This document shows positions 42,862 through 51,409 of a DNA stretch of 62,871 bases, in pieces (positions within the stretch are counted from its first letter, which is position 1; each line of letters begins with the position of its first letter). Source of the stretch: a virus. The translations under genes and the position numbers were made by a program. The notes under the pieces were generated by a model. It was not told where the DNA came from. It was given only the letters and a program-made list of their open reading frames with translations, and did no database searches. The stretch covers positions 1 through 62,871 of the IMG/VR virus record IMGVR_UViG_3300046012_000093, one strand, 5' to 3'.

Positions 42862-43607
42862 GAGTAGTGTTTCCTGAATGCTTCTGCGTACTTTTGGATC
42901 GTCTGGCCTTCGAGACCGGGACCTGTGTTGATCTCTAGGCAGTAGGCGGAGGCTTGCTTGCGATTATAAATAACATCGACAGCACCAAAATCAAGACCAG
43001 AAGCATCGAAGATCAACTTCGCTTGGTCGTTGACATCGTCTGGAACAACGACACCGTCTCTCGCAAAGATAAACCCGTTAACGTGAGATCGAACCTTCCA
43101 GTCTGTGGGTTCTTTCTCAGGGTCACGGATTTTTCTCTGGACGTCAATGCATTCCCCTCCGACAAAATGCAGACGGTATTCAGAGTCCTTTTTAATGTAT
43201 TTCGTATAGAGCGGCGCCTGTGGTAACTCGGTCTCATCTTCGTCTCCACATATAATTATACCATTACCAGAATGGCCTGTCAAGACCTTTCTGGCGACGA
43301 CGACATGTCCTTCTCTCCGCCATTCTTCGGCGGCTTCTTTCTCGTCTGTCCAAGGAACGCAACGACCACTGTCATGCATATGATCGAAGAACTCAAGCTT
43401 GTTGGCCATCCGACCGACGCACTCAGGACTATTGATGACACGACAACCAAACAGAGAGTCAGGAAGATGAGAACAACCCCAATTGATGACCGTTCTGCCG
43501 GACCGAGGTCTGAATGCTGATCCTTCACGTCGTATTCTCCTGAAGCCTCCGGCGACAGCCAGGGCTTTCATTCCGTTGCTTGGTCTCGATGAATAGAGAT
43601 ATAACAC
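42858..43607 (-). CDS. ATP-grasp ligase
   Basis: 249 residues from GTG 43607 with AGGAG upstream. Features: pre-ATP strand MANKLEFFDHM, glycine loop KVLTGHSGNGI, YTKYIKKDSEYRLHFV and the Mg-binding EINTGPGLEG. ATP-grasp enzymes join a carboxyl group to an amine through an acyl-phosphate. Sits between GNAT and amidoligase, in a cluster predicted to make or modify peptides. An internal consensus promoter lies at 43255-43283. Confidence 0.9.
   Translation of the reverse strand: MLYLYSSRPSNGMKALAVAGGFRRIRREGSAFRPRSGRTVINWGCSHLPDSLFGCRVINSPECVGRMANKLEFFDHMHDSGRCVPWTDEKEAAEEWRREGHVVVARKVLTGHSGNGIIICGDEDETELPQAPLYTKYIKKDSEYRLHFVGGECIDVQRKIRDPEKEPTDWKVRSHVNGFIFARDGVVVPDDVNDQAKLIFDASGLDFGAVDVIYNRKQASAYCLEINTGPGLEGQTIQKYAEAFRKHYS
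43255..43283 (-). promoter_or_regulatory. Consensus sigma70 promoter inside the ATP-grasp gene
   Basis: -35 TTGACA (43278-43283), 17-base spacer, -10 TATAAT (43255-43260): identical to consensus at all 12 positions. The overlapping codons (GGT ATA ATT ATA) are rare in this genome, which usually writes Ile as ATC, suggesting the promoter is selected. It would drive the GNAT, membrane protein, zinc ribbon, prs and nadV genes separately from the amidoligase genes. Confidence 0.75.
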
Positions 43608-43615
43608 CTGATCTC

Positions 43616-44812
43616 CTATAGGTTGTCGTCGAATATCCGACGCGGTCGAGCAGCACGACGACGAGGTGGTTGGGGCTGAGGTTGTGGAGCAGGTTCAGGT
43701 GCTCGTGGACCGTTCGGATTGAGACCAATACCAGCAAGGAGTTCCGCGGCCCTAATCCTCTCCCTGAGTCTGTCATGTTCGCGGACTCTGATTTCTTCTT
43801 CGACTGGTGCGGGAGGGACTAGATCATGAATATCTACAAACCTATGCCTAAGTGGCATCGGACGTTGCGCCTGTATATCTAGTCGGCCAGCAGCGAGAGC
43901 ACCATCGAATTCAGCATCCCATCCACCAGGTTCACGTTCTTTCTTCTCCTCGATCTTCCCTTCTCCTTTCGGAGCCCAGACTGGGATCGCATAGGCTAGG
44001 TCCTGAGCTAACCTGAGACCTTCCCAGAGCTTTGCCTGGAAGTCTGGAATACGCCAGAGGAGATAGTTGAAATCACGGAAGACATTCTGACAGAAGACTT
44101 GGAGACCTTTCTGAGAGAACTCTCTGACGACGTCTTGAGGGTTGTCATATTCGAGTGAGGCGTCCTTCAACCGAAGAAGTATCGAGACCCAACGGCTTAT
44201 ATCAGTCGGATTGTCACATCCTCGGTGCTGTCTGAATTCGAGCGATCCGAAACTAGCGAGAGCGGCGACGTTACACGCATGATACTTCAGGTGTTCAGGG
44301 TCGTTCAGATAACCGACATTCTGGTTCTTCAACGACTGACCCAGAAGATTCAAGACGTTCTCGGCGTCCTTCAACCTCAGACAGAAGAGGTTACCAGAAC
44401 GGAGCTTACCTCCGACGTAGTCCGTCAAGACCTCTTCGAAGATGTAATACAACGTCAGCCATGTCATGACTTGACGGAACGACAACTCCTGGGCGTTGAC
44501 GTGGACATGGACAGACGTCCTCTGTGACAACTGGACTTCAGCGAAAGACGACGTCAGTTTCTTCTTCAGATATTCGAGTGACTTCAAGACGTCGTCACGG
44601 GAGATTGCCCGCTTCAACGTATATTCTTGAGGGTTATGACCTTGGAACGGACGGAGTGATCCGTCGTTGTGGGCGTTCCAGTAATACTGCATCGCCCCGG
44701 CAGGAAGATTCAATCCTTCGAGTTCGATCTCGATTCCGACTTCACCTTCTACCTTATGTCCGACATTTCTAAGACCGAAGAGATCATAGATTGTCTTGTC
44801 GTACCAAGTCAT
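43616..44812 (-). CDS. Amidoligase family protein (type 2)
   Basis: 398 residues. Begins with the glutamine-synthetase-fold signature VGIEIELEG (residues about 24-32) and has the SVHVHVNAQELS segment and LEFRQHRGCDNP, where Glu, His and Arg form the ATP/metal site of amidoligases. C-terminal 70 residues are Pro/Arg-rich and disordered (EPAPQPQPQPPRRRAARPRR). Predicted to ligate an amino group to a carboxylate using ATP. Next to a second, distinct amidoligase. Confidence 0.85.
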   Translation of the reverse strand: MTWYDKTIYDLFGLRNVGHKVEGEVGIEIELEGLNLPAGAMQYYWNAHNDGSLRPFQGHNPQEYTLKRAISRDDVLKSLEYLKKKLTSSFAEVQLSQRTSVHVHVNAQELSFRQVMTWLTLYYIFEEVLTDYVGGKLRSGNLFCLRLKDAENVLNLLGQSLKNQNVGYLNDPEHLKYHACNVAALASFGSLEFRQHRGCDNPTDISRWVSILLRLKDASLEYDNPQDVVREFSQKGLQVFCQNVFRDFNYLLWRIPDFQAKLWEGLRLAQDLAYAIPVWAPKGEGKIEEKKEREPGGWDAEFDGALAAGRLDIQAQRPMPLRHRFVDIHDLVPPAPVEEEIRVREHDRLRERIRAAELLAGIGLNPNGPRAPEPAPQPQPQPPRRRAARPRRIFDDNL

Positions 44813-45450
44813 TTCACAGGGACTCCGATTTCATTCAGTGATTCGAGGAGATGTCGACACCGTTCAGGAAGGACGAACTGTTGACTCTCATGACGACGAG
44901 CGACGGGGCTTCCTTTGTAATAGAGGTTCTGACTTCCGAATCCGTCTACGGCGACTGAGAACCTCCGATGGACCGCCCAAGGACGGACGAATTCATGCGT
45001 CTTGTAATGATCAGAAGACTTCTTGACGGCTTCTTCCATCGACGGATATTTGTTTGACACGAGGTCATTCAGATAGTCTGTCTGAAGGATGTTGTTCCAC
45101 GAGAAGTGTGACGGGTACGTCTGTTCGTCGTCTTGATACACGACGTTACGTTGGTTCACACCTTGCTGTCGTCCTCTCATCGCGACACGACGGAGATAAG
45201 TCGCTCCCCGGTCTCCGTAGTTGATGTAACCCAACGGGAAGACCGTATAGATGAGTCGCTCGTCTTCTAACGGTACGATGAAGAATTTAGACTCGCTGTA
45301 CGGAAGTCTGGACAATCTGACAGCTACCTTCCGTTCACCGCCGACCTCGACAGTAGTTTCTCTGTCGACGAACGCAGCCTGTCCGTCATAGATGACGTAA
45401 GTATGACGGAGACGATAGTTGCATTCTTCTATGTTGTCATACGCAGGCAT
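44809..45450 (-). CDS. Hypothetical in the amidoligase cluster
   Basis: 213 residues, Tyr/Arg-rich, mixed strand pattern (VIYDGQAAFVDRETTVEV; FFIVPLEDERLIYTVFPLGYINYGDRG). ATGA-linked to the amidoligase. Placement between two amidoligases suggests it is a substrate or scaffold; no known family. Confidence 0.7.
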   Translation of the reverse strand: MPAYDNIEECNYRLRHTYVIYDGQAAFVDRETTVEVGGERKVAVRLSRLPYSESKFFIVPLEDERLIYTVFPLGYINYGDRGATYLRRVAMRGRQQGVNQRNVVYQDDEQTYPSHFSWNNILQTDYLNDLVSNKYPSMEEAVKKSSDHYKTHEFVRPWAVHRRFSVAVDGFGSQNLYYKGSPVARRHESQQFVLPERCRHLLESLNEIGVPVK

Positions 45451-45453
45451 GTC

Positions 45454-46287
45454 TTACCCCTGAAGAACCGACAGATCAAGTCCGACGGCTTGTGATAGAT
45501 TCTTTCCGTGGACCGTCGTGTGCCAGTCGATGACGTTACAGTTGATGATGTCTTGGGCATGGTTCTGGTACATGCTCTCGGCTGACTTACCGTCGAAGAG
45601 ATCACGAGTCGCCTTGACCGAGTTATCGAAGACGAACTTCATCAATTTCTCAGACCTCAACCAGGCGTTACTCGGAACCCTGTACTCGACACCGTACGGC
45701 TTGATCCGACACGCTCCGGCTCGACCGTACATCGTCCGACGACGGTTATCGTGGTCCCATATCAGAGATGGCATCCCGACGTAATAGTCGAGTTGTCGAG
45801 CGACAGCCATACAGTCCATGACGTGGGCGACGTCAGTCACTTCATGGTTCTCTGTCCATCCGATGTGGATGTGACCTGCGGCAGTCCTCATCGGTTGAGA
45901 ACAGTCAGGGGGAACGTTCGGTTGTTGCATCCAGGCGTCGAAGTCTGGATTACACCCGAGTTCCTTCGCGAAGTCTGGGATGGTCTCGAAATATGTCTCG
46001 TCGAAGACTGCGACAGGAAAGTCCGAGAAGACATACCCTGGAGTCGTCTCTGCTGTCATTTCTCGGAGAGTCTTCATGACAGACTGGATATTTCGGATGA
46101 ACTCGTGTGACGTCACCGCAGGGTTGATGTTGAATTCGACGGCCGTTCCGTCTACTTGGACAGCACCGTATGGGACGTTGAAGGGCTTCTCCTTCGTCCC
46201 AGGTACTGCCATGTGAGCCGAGATTGGTGCTCCGCTGTTAGGGTTATAAAGGAAAATCTCGGGATCACAACCGATCTTGATTTGCAT
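45454..46287 (-). CDS. phiEco32-like amidoligase-type 2 protein
   Basis: 277 residues. Opening KIGCDPEIFLYN, then QVDGTAVEFNINPA, TAAGHIHIGWTE and GVEYRVPSNAW give the acidic and His residues of the amidoligase/GS-like active site. Best described as the phiEco32-like phage amidoligase family. Could use ATP and ammonia or an amine to modify an acid, with ammonia delivered by the amidotransferase upstream. Confidence 0.88.
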   Translation of the reverse strand: MQIKIGCDPEIFLYNPNSGAPISAHMAVPGTKEKPFNVPYGAVQVDGTAVEFNINPAVTSHEFIRNIQSVMKTLREMTAETTPGYVFSDFPVAVFDETYFETIPDFAKELGCNPDFDAWMQQPNVPPDCSQPMRTAAGHIHIGWTENHEVTDVAHVMDCMAVARQLDYYVGMPSLIWDHDNRRRTMYGRAGACRIKPYGVEYRVPSNAWLRSEKLMKFVFDNSVKATRDLFDGKSAESMYQNHAQDIINCNVIDWHTTVHGKNLSQAVGLDLSVLQG

Positions 46288-46316
46288 CTCTGTCCTGTCC
46301 TAGTTTGATGCGATTA

Positions 46317-47825
46317 TTACTTGATGATTCGTCCGCCCTGCTTCAACATGGCAGCGACGTTCTCGTCTACGTCGTCTAGATGATCGATACAATAGACTTG
46401 ACCCAGATAGAAGACACAAGGGTCTTGCCAACTGATGTCGTCTCCACACCAGTTACAACCTTCGACGGTGCGATCTTCGAACTGCTTCTTAGATAACTTG
46501 TCGCCGTGCTCGTCGATGTACGTCAGTTGACGATTCTTCTTGTTGTCGTGAGCATGGATGTGACGGTGCTTCTGCTTCCTGTTCTCACGGACACGATCAG
46601 CGAGACTGATCACTTCATGGGCTTCGTTCTTTTCGTGGGTCTCGTTGACTTTCTCAGTGATTTCTCGCGCTTGTTCTAGAATCGTATCAGTCTGATTCTC
46701 GATAGTCTGTGCGAATTCTTCTCGGAGTTCTTCCGGTGTCTTTCCTCCGAAGAGACGCTCACCGACTGTCGTCGGTACTGCCGTAGTCGAGACAGGGATC
46801 ACGATAGGTTTACACCTAGGACAGATACATTCCTTCCGGTGTGGGATGTTTGGATTCGGAGGAATCAGAACGGTAGTGGACACCGCAGTCGACGTCGTTC
46901 CTGCTTGAGCAATAGCCTTTCTCTCTTCCGCTCTCTCCTTGAGAGCCTCGTCGAAGGGAATCCAACGCTTCCTGTTGTTACAGTAGTATCCGTTCTGTCG
47001 TTTGGGGTCCCAGTTAAAAGGAGGTGCTCCGTATCCTGCCGAGACTTGTCCGTACTCAAATTCCGAACTGCTCGTCGATCCACTCTCGTAGGTTGGGCTG
47101 ATGCGAAAAAAATCGTCCTTCCTACCCTCCAGCTTTTCCCTCTCTGGAGCTTCGAAGACGCCACTACCCTTCGGAATCTCCCAAGAGAGAACCGTGTTCG
47201 CCGGGACTTCATAGACCTTGTCGTACTTGATCGCATTCCGAAGAAGTGCGGCGTGGAGCATCGGAATCTCAGACGCCCAGAAAATCTTCTGTCGGTTCTC
47301 AGAGAACGCATAGAAGAGAGGACGCTGATGATTCCTCAAGAAATTCAATCGCTTGTAAGTCTTGTCGTACCACGTCAGAGCCCAAGCTCCGAACATCAGC
47401 TTCAACGTCTCGTCGTAACCGATGTCTTCGAACGCATGAAAGATGCTCTCAGAGTCTGTGTCGAAGTGTGTGTTACCGGGTAGGGCGTTCTTACTCGACC
47501 TAGACAGGGTCCCGTTATGACATCCGACTAGACTCTTGAACTCGAACGGATGGGCGTTGTCGTAGTTGATCTTTCCTTGTGTCGCCTTCCGACAATGTCC
47601 GATGATGACACGATCACTCGGGTTGACTAGTTGATGGAAGCCCTTCGTGTTGACGAAGTCGTATGATGGAATAGTCGCCTTGAACAACCTCGTGTTGAAT
47701 CCGCCATCGACGGCGGCGATACCAGTGCTGTCATCACCTCGGAGAGCCGTCATGTATAGAAGGTCTCGAAATGCGTCACAGTCCGGTGAATAGAGGTTTC
47801 CGGCGATTCCTGCTAAGCCGCAGAT
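46317..47825 (-). CDS. Class II glutamine amidotransferase, apparent AUC start
   Basis: 502 residues if started at ATC 47825; 478 from ATG 47753. The family's nucleophile must be residue 2 after Met. Here the codons read ATC-TGC-GGC, giving (M)CGLAGIAGN, preceded by CAGGAGAG 6-8 bases upstream; an in-frame TAA at 47844-47846 and no other start lie between. The ATG reading loses the Cys. Other motifs: GDDSTGIA, GHCRKATQG, HNGTLSRSS. The C-terminal part has a zinc-like CNWCG...C...CIDH site. Releases ammonia from Gln, probably for the amidoligases. Confidence 0.88.
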   Translation of the reverse strand: MCGLAGIAGNLYSPDCDAFRDLLYMTALRGDDSTGIAAVDGGFNTRLFKATIPSYDFVNTKGFHQLVNPSDRVIIGHCRKATQGKINYDNAHPFEFKSLVGCHNGTLSRSSKNALPGNTHFDTDSESIFHAFEDIGYDETLKLMFGAWALTWYDKTYKRLNFLRNHQRPLFYAFSENRQKIFWASEIPMLHAALLRNAIKYDKVYEVPANTVLSWEIPKGSGVFEAPEREKLEGRKDDFFRISPTYESGSTSSSEFEYGQVSAGYGAPPFNWDPKRQNGYYCNNRKRWIPFDEALKERAEERKAIAQAGTTSTAVSTTVLIPPNPNIPHRKECICPRCKPIVIPVSTTAVPTTVGERLFGGKTPEELREEFAQTIENQTDTILEQAREITEKVNETHEKNEAHEVISLADRVRENRKQKHRHIHAHDNKKNRQLTYIDEHGDKLSKKQFEDRTVEGCNWCGDDISWQDPCVFYLGQVYCIDHLDDVDENVAAMLKQGGRIIK

Positions 47826-47843
47826 TGTAGTCTCTCCTGGGTT

Positions 47844-48185
47844 TTAGATTCGGGTGAACGTCTCGTTCCAACGGTCGATGGATGTCGGCGCTGGGTGACT
47901 CTTCAATAGAACACCACCGTTATAAGATAACGAGAAGACGTAACCCTCTTCGATGGCGACGATTTTTCTAGTCCAATTAGGGAGAGTACTTCCCTTGAAT
48001 ATGAATGTCTGGCCGACCTCTGGTGGTTCAGGCAGAGGGGGAAGGACTTCCTTTATGTCCTCTGGTGTGAGATAACAAAAACGACCACCCGAAGTGAGAG
48101 CATTCCAGTATTTAACACCGGAAAAATTCACACTGTCACCCAGAGTGAGTTTGACGAGGACTCGACACTTAGGGGCTGGGGTCAT
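47844..48185 (-). CDS. Member 1 of a five-paralogue family
   Basis: 113 residues. Shares with the tandem genes at 50.0-51.4 kb an N-terminal LGDSVNF, a central PEDIKEVLPPLPEPPEVGQTF and a C-terminal IVAIEEGYVFSLSYNG plus TSIDRWNETF. Its stop is the TAA just before the amidotransferase start, and its own start overlaps the class I amidotransferase stop. Small beta-barrel domain likely. Separated from the other four by 1.8 kb. Confidence 0.75.
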   Translation of the reverse strand: MTPAPKCRVLVKLTLGDSVNFSGVKYWNALTSGGRFCYLTPEDIKEVLPPLPEPPEVGQTFIFKGSTLPNWTRKIVAIEEGYVFSLSYNGGVLLKSHPAPTSIDRWNETFTRI

Positions 48186-48862
48186 TGTTCGTCCTTCCGA
48201 TCAAAGAAACGGTCGAGTAGTTCGAAGAAGTACTTCGTACACTCAGGGTAACCGTCATATTCAGGATGTGGTTGGAAACACAGAGACCTGTTATTCGGAT
48301 ACCAGAGGACTTCGTCGTCGAAGAGGATTTCTTTCAGTCCGAACTTCGGGTCTGTTATGGCGTCCCAGCCACAATTCGATCCACGTTTGAACCGGGCTTG
48401 ATTCGTCGCCGCTACTCGGATGAGATCACCCTTCGAATTCGGCATCATCATCTGGTGGTGTGTGCTAGACACCGGAATGACCCGACCAGACTTGATGTCG
48501 ACGACAGGATGGTCGATAGTGTGTTGGCCGACGTGTTGCCACAGACGGCCGCCGTTCATGACGTTCAGAAACTGAGCGCCGCGACACACACCGACAAGAA
48601 ACTTATGACGGCGTGTCGAATTCTCGAATACAGAGACATCTTGTCGGTCCCTTTCTGGATCGAATCTCGTAGTGCCTAACGGCTTCTCACCGTACAATTC
48701 AGGGTTGATGTCGAGTCCGCCGGTGAAGAGGACGATGTCGGCTTCGGCGGCTGTTTTGACACCGTAGTATTCGTCTTTCTTCTGGGCGAACATCTGGACG
48801 AAGCCGAACTGTCCAGGCCCCTGGATGAAGACAGACAGTTTGTCGTTATTCTGGGTCGTCAT
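48182..48862 (-). CDS. Class I glutamine amidotransferase-like / gamma-glutamyl hydrolase
   Basis: 226 residues. Nucleophile Cys93 in GVCRGAQ, catalytic His199 and Glu201 in FQPHPEY; FTGGLDINPELYG is typical of the PuuD/peptidase C26 branch that cleaves gamma-glutamyl amides. In an amidoligase cluster it may trim or recycle gamma-glutamyl products, or supply ammonia. Start overlaps the next gene upstream. Confidence 0.9.
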   Translation of the reverse strand: MTTQNNDKLSVFIQGPGQFGFVQMFAQKKDEYYGVKTAAEADIVLFTGGLDINPELYGEKPLGTTRFDPERDRQDVSVFENSTRRHKFLVGVCRGAQFLNVMNGGRLWQHVGQHTIDHPVVDIKSGRVIPVSSTHHQMMMPNSKGDLIRVAATNQARFKRGSNCGWDAITDPKFGLKEILFDDEVLWYPNNRSLCFQPHPEYDGYPECTKYFFELLDRFFDRKDEQ

Positions 48863-49208
48863 CGTTGAATGTGTTCTCCGAGGCTGGGTTGTTCTTCAGG
48901 AAGTATAGATAAATCCTGTGGTCGTGGTTCTTGTTGACAGAAGGCTTCGTACACTGGAAGCCTTGTTCTTTCAGAAGACGACCGAATCGTTGATGTTGGT
49001 ATCCGTTCAGGAAAGCCACCGAGAACGCCAGATGCTTTCCGGCTGCGACTTGGTCTTTCAGACCCTGGGCATACTTTTCCTTGACGTATTCAAACGCTTC
49101 TTCATTGAGTTCGTCGTCTTCACCTTCTGTATCGTCAGAATCACGAAAACCGAAACCATGGATGATTTGTGCGCCGCAACAATCGACGACACCAGACCGT
49201 TGAAACAT
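48846..49208 (-). CDS. Hypothetical, amidoligase cluster
   Basis: 120 residues. Opens with VDCCGAQIIHGFGF and has an acidic linker, then KHLAFSVAFLNGYQHQRFGRLLKEQGFQ. Cys-Cys start and an alpha/beta core could be enzymatic, but no family is recognised. Overlaps both neighbours. Confidence 0.68.
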   Translation of the reverse strand: MFQRSGVVDCCGAQIIHGFGFRDSDDTEGEDDELNEEAFEYVKEKYAQGLKDQVAAGKHLAFSVAFLNGYQHQRFGRLLKEQGFQCTKPSVNKNHDHRIYLYFLKNNPASENTFNDDDPE

Positions 49209-49708
49209 CAGACTTCCTCTTCTTGGAACGCGGCTTTATATTGAGGTTGTTGGAGTTCTTTGAGACTACCCTTCTCACCTTTTTCCAGAGGTGGTAAATA
49301 AGGTGATCTAGGCATCTCTGAATTGACGGGGCATGGATATGGATTGATCCAGAGGTAATAGCCGAGATTTGATCCCGGAGGGTGTGCCGGATTAGGACGT
49401 TGTCCGACCTTGATGAATCCTACGTCTAGAAATAGGTCCTCGTACTTCAACATCTGGGAACCCATCAAGACGGCATAGACGAACGCCTTCTTGTACATCG
49501 GATAATGTGGAGGGGCTATTACACCCTTTTTTCCTTGTTCAGTATAGTGATCTTGATTCTCGGGTTCTCCTGGAAGTCCTGAGAATTGGAAGTCTTTACT
49601 CGCCAACCTCTTGAGTTCATTTCCGACTGCTTCTCTAGAGAGGCCGGCGATTTGAGAATAGACACCACAGTCCCCACAGCCGGTGCCACGGACATACGTA
49701 AACATCAC
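49208..49708 (-). CDS. Hypothetical, amidoligase cluster
   Basis: 166 residues. N-terminal GTGCGDCGVYSQIAGLSREAVGNEL segment with three Cys and Pro/Tyr-rich C-terminal half (PRSPYLPPLEKGEKGS). Start overlaps the deaminase stop (ATGA). Unknown function. Confidence 0.68.
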   Translation of the reverse strand: MMFTYVRGTGCGDCGVYSQIAGLSREAVGNELKRLASKDFQFSGLPGEPENQDHYTEQGKKGVIAPPHYPMYKKAFVYAVLMGSQMLKYEDLFLDVGFIKVGQRPNPAHPPGSNLGYYLWINPYPCPVNSEMPRSPYLPPLEKGEKGSLKELQQPQYKAAFQEEEV

Positions 49709-50085
49709 TCAGTCCATTCGATCCTTTTTATGTCAAACGCATCAAGGGCAGCCATACAGCCCAGGCATGGTCTTGCGAGGGCAGGCTGTCCGTTTTTAAG
49801 AACACGGGCGATTGCGACACGATCTATCGTAATCCCTTTCTGGAATGCCCGCGCGAGCCCGTGAATCTCGGCGTGGAGATAGAGTCTGTCAGGGTGTGTG
49901 CAGAAACGAGCCTGAAGAGGATGGGTCTTGAATTGGTTCAGACCGACAGTGAAATCTCGGCCGTTACTGAAGACGGCCGCCATCCTAGGGAGTTTCTGTA
50001 TCGGGTTCCGTCTGGCGTGGAAGACGGCAGTATCAAGGAACGAGGACAAATTCTCTGTCGAAGTCCTTTCTCGGCCAAGAGACAT
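49705..50085 (-). CDS. Cytidine deaminase-like zinc enzyme
   Basis: 126 residues from ATG 50085, or 114 from TTG 50049. Zinc motif HAEIHGLARA (His and catalytic Glu) and RPCLGCMAAL (two Cys) define the deaminase fold. Substrate could be dCMP, another nucleotide, or an amino compound of the cluster. Its 5' end overlaps the upstream gene by about 50 bases, the longest overlap here, so the start is uncertain. Confidence 0.82.
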   Translation of the reverse strand: MSLGRERTSTENLSSFLDTAVFHARRNPIQKLPRMAAVFSNGRDFTVGLNQFKTHPLQARFCTHPDRLYLHAEIHGLARAFQKGITIDRVAIARVLKNGQPALARPCLGCMAALDAFDIKRIEWTE

Positions 50086-50398
50086 AGCCGGACAAATCAG
50101 ACTCAGACAAGTCTTTCCGTCTCGTCATGACGATGATGTCATTCATAAAGACGATGATTCGAATAGGGTCTGACGGTATATTCATATTACGGATGACAGT
50201 GTCACCGACCTTCAGGGGTCGTGGAAGGACCGTATGGACCTTGTCAGTGAAGAACAACATTCCGTTGGACGATACCATTGAGCCGTCTGGTTTACAGAGA
50301 TAAGCTTTGAAAGTGCTCCTCGATGCCTCAGAGGTGTTCTCCGCCACTTCAGAGACGAGCATCCGAACAAGGATATGGTCACCGATCTTGATTTTCAT
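50033..50398 (-). CDS. Member 2 of a five-paralogue family
   Basis: 121 residues, the most diverged copy. Shares KIGDHILVRMLV at the N-terminus and LPRPLKVGDTV in place of the PPEPPxPGE hinge, then a IIVFMNDIIVMTR strand pair. Start overlaps the next copy's stop by ATGA. Confidence 0.7.
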   Translation of the reverse strand: MKIKIGDHILVRMLVSEVAENTSEASRSTFKAYLCKPDGSMVSSNGMLFFTDKVHTVLPRPLKVGDTVIRNMNIPSDPIRIIVFMNDIIVMTRRKDLSESDLSGYVSWPRKDFDREFVLVP

Positions 50399-50730
50399 GT
50401 TTTCCTCTTATATGTATTCAGGAATGATCTTAATTGGGTCGCCTTCGCTGGCATCCAGTGATCACTCTTGTTTCGTAAACTATAGAAATAGAAGACATAG
50501 TCGTCTTGTACAGAGACGATCTTTGTCTCATAATCCCAACAGAACCAGATTTCCCCTGGATTCGGTGGTTCAGGAGGCTTGGGAATGACCTCCTTGATGT
50601 CGTCATTCATGACAGACAATTCATGAATCATCCCATGTATTCCCTTGAGATGGACTGTCGTCCATGTCTCAGGATTGTATCTATGGGTTGTCACATGGAG
50701 GACGACAGTGTCACCAGGATTAGATTTCAT
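50395..50730 (-). CDS. Member 3 of a five-paralogue family
   Basis: 111 residues. Clear family landmarks: NPGDTVVLHV, DDIKEVIPKPPEPPNPGEIW, IVSVQDDYVFYFYS and SDHWMPAKATQLRSFL. Closest by eye to members 1 and 5. Predicted two-part beta domain joined by a Pro-rich hinge. Confidence 0.75.
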   Translation of the reverse strand: MKSNPGDTVVLHVTTHRYNPETWTTVHLKGIHGMIHELSVMNDDIKEVIPKPPEPPNPGEIWFCWDYETKIVSVQDDYVFYFYSLRNKSDHWMPAKATQLRSFLNTYKRKT

Positions 50731-51059
50731 TTTTCCACCAACATGAAAGAAGACAGAAAGAGTCTGCGATTCATAGATTGATAAGACTTGACATCACTAC
50801 CAACCCTAAAGACTACGTCGTCTTTGTCAATTCCAAAGACGCTGACGATTTCTCCGTCTCGGAGTCTTTGAAATTTGTCGTCGACTTTTATTACCCTCTC
50901 TAAGAGAGTCGTCTTGTCTGCCTCGACAAAGTAGTTCACCGTCTGTGAATATCTGTCATACCGACGATTGAGGGGGCTGATTATGAGTTCTTTCTCATCC
51001 TCGACTCTATCAACACGAGCTTCAATCAGGACGGTGTCTCCGACACGGAATTTCATCAT
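50727..51059 (-). CDS. Member 4 of a five-paralogue family
   Basis: 110 residues. N-terminal FRVGDTVLIEARVDRVED and a C-terminal IVSVFGIDKDDVVFRVGSD strand pair and LFLSSFMLVE end correspond to the family, but the Pro-rich hinge is reduced to VIKVDDKFQ. ATGA overlaps on both sides. Confidence 0.7.
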   Translation of the reverse strand: MMKFRVGDTVLIEARVDRVEDEKELIISPLNRRYDRYSQTVNYFVEADKTTLLERVIKVDDKFQRLRDGEIVSVFGIDKDDVVFRVGSDVKSYQSMNRRLFLSSFMLVEK

Positions 51060-51409
51060 AACACCCTAGTCTTGAGTCCCATGAAATGAGCGACTGTACA
51101 AGGACACATACCAGGACGCCAGTCATCGGACGGATTATTTTTATAGAAAGAGAAGACGACACCGTCGACGATTGCAGCAATCTTCCATCGTCCGTCAGAC
51201 TCTTCTTTGTTCTTCCAGATTTCTCCGGGGACAGGAGGTTTCGGTGGACCCTTCTCATGATGACGGATGTCTGTCGAATCGAAATAGACGTGTTGAGTCG
51301 TCTTCTGCTCGTCTTTATTCAGAATTCGACCACAATGGAACTTATTGTTCTCACCCACATAGACAATCTCGATGCCCAGAGTGACGACATCACCCATTTC
51401 TAACTTCAT
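51056..51409 (-). CDS. Member 5 of a five-paralogue family
   Basis: 117 residues. LEMGDVVTLGIEIVYVGE, KGPPKPPVPGEIWKNK, IAAIVDGVVFSFYKNNPSDDW and CTVAHFMGLKTRV match members 1 and 3 in order. First of the four tandem copies in the direction of transcription. Confidence 0.75.
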   Translation of the reverse strand: MKLEMGDVVTLGIEIVYVGENNKFHCGRILNKDEQKTTQHVYFDSTDIRHHEKGPPKPPVPGEIWKNKEESDGRWKIAAIVDGVVFSFYKNNPSDDWRPGMCPCTVAHFMGLKTRVL

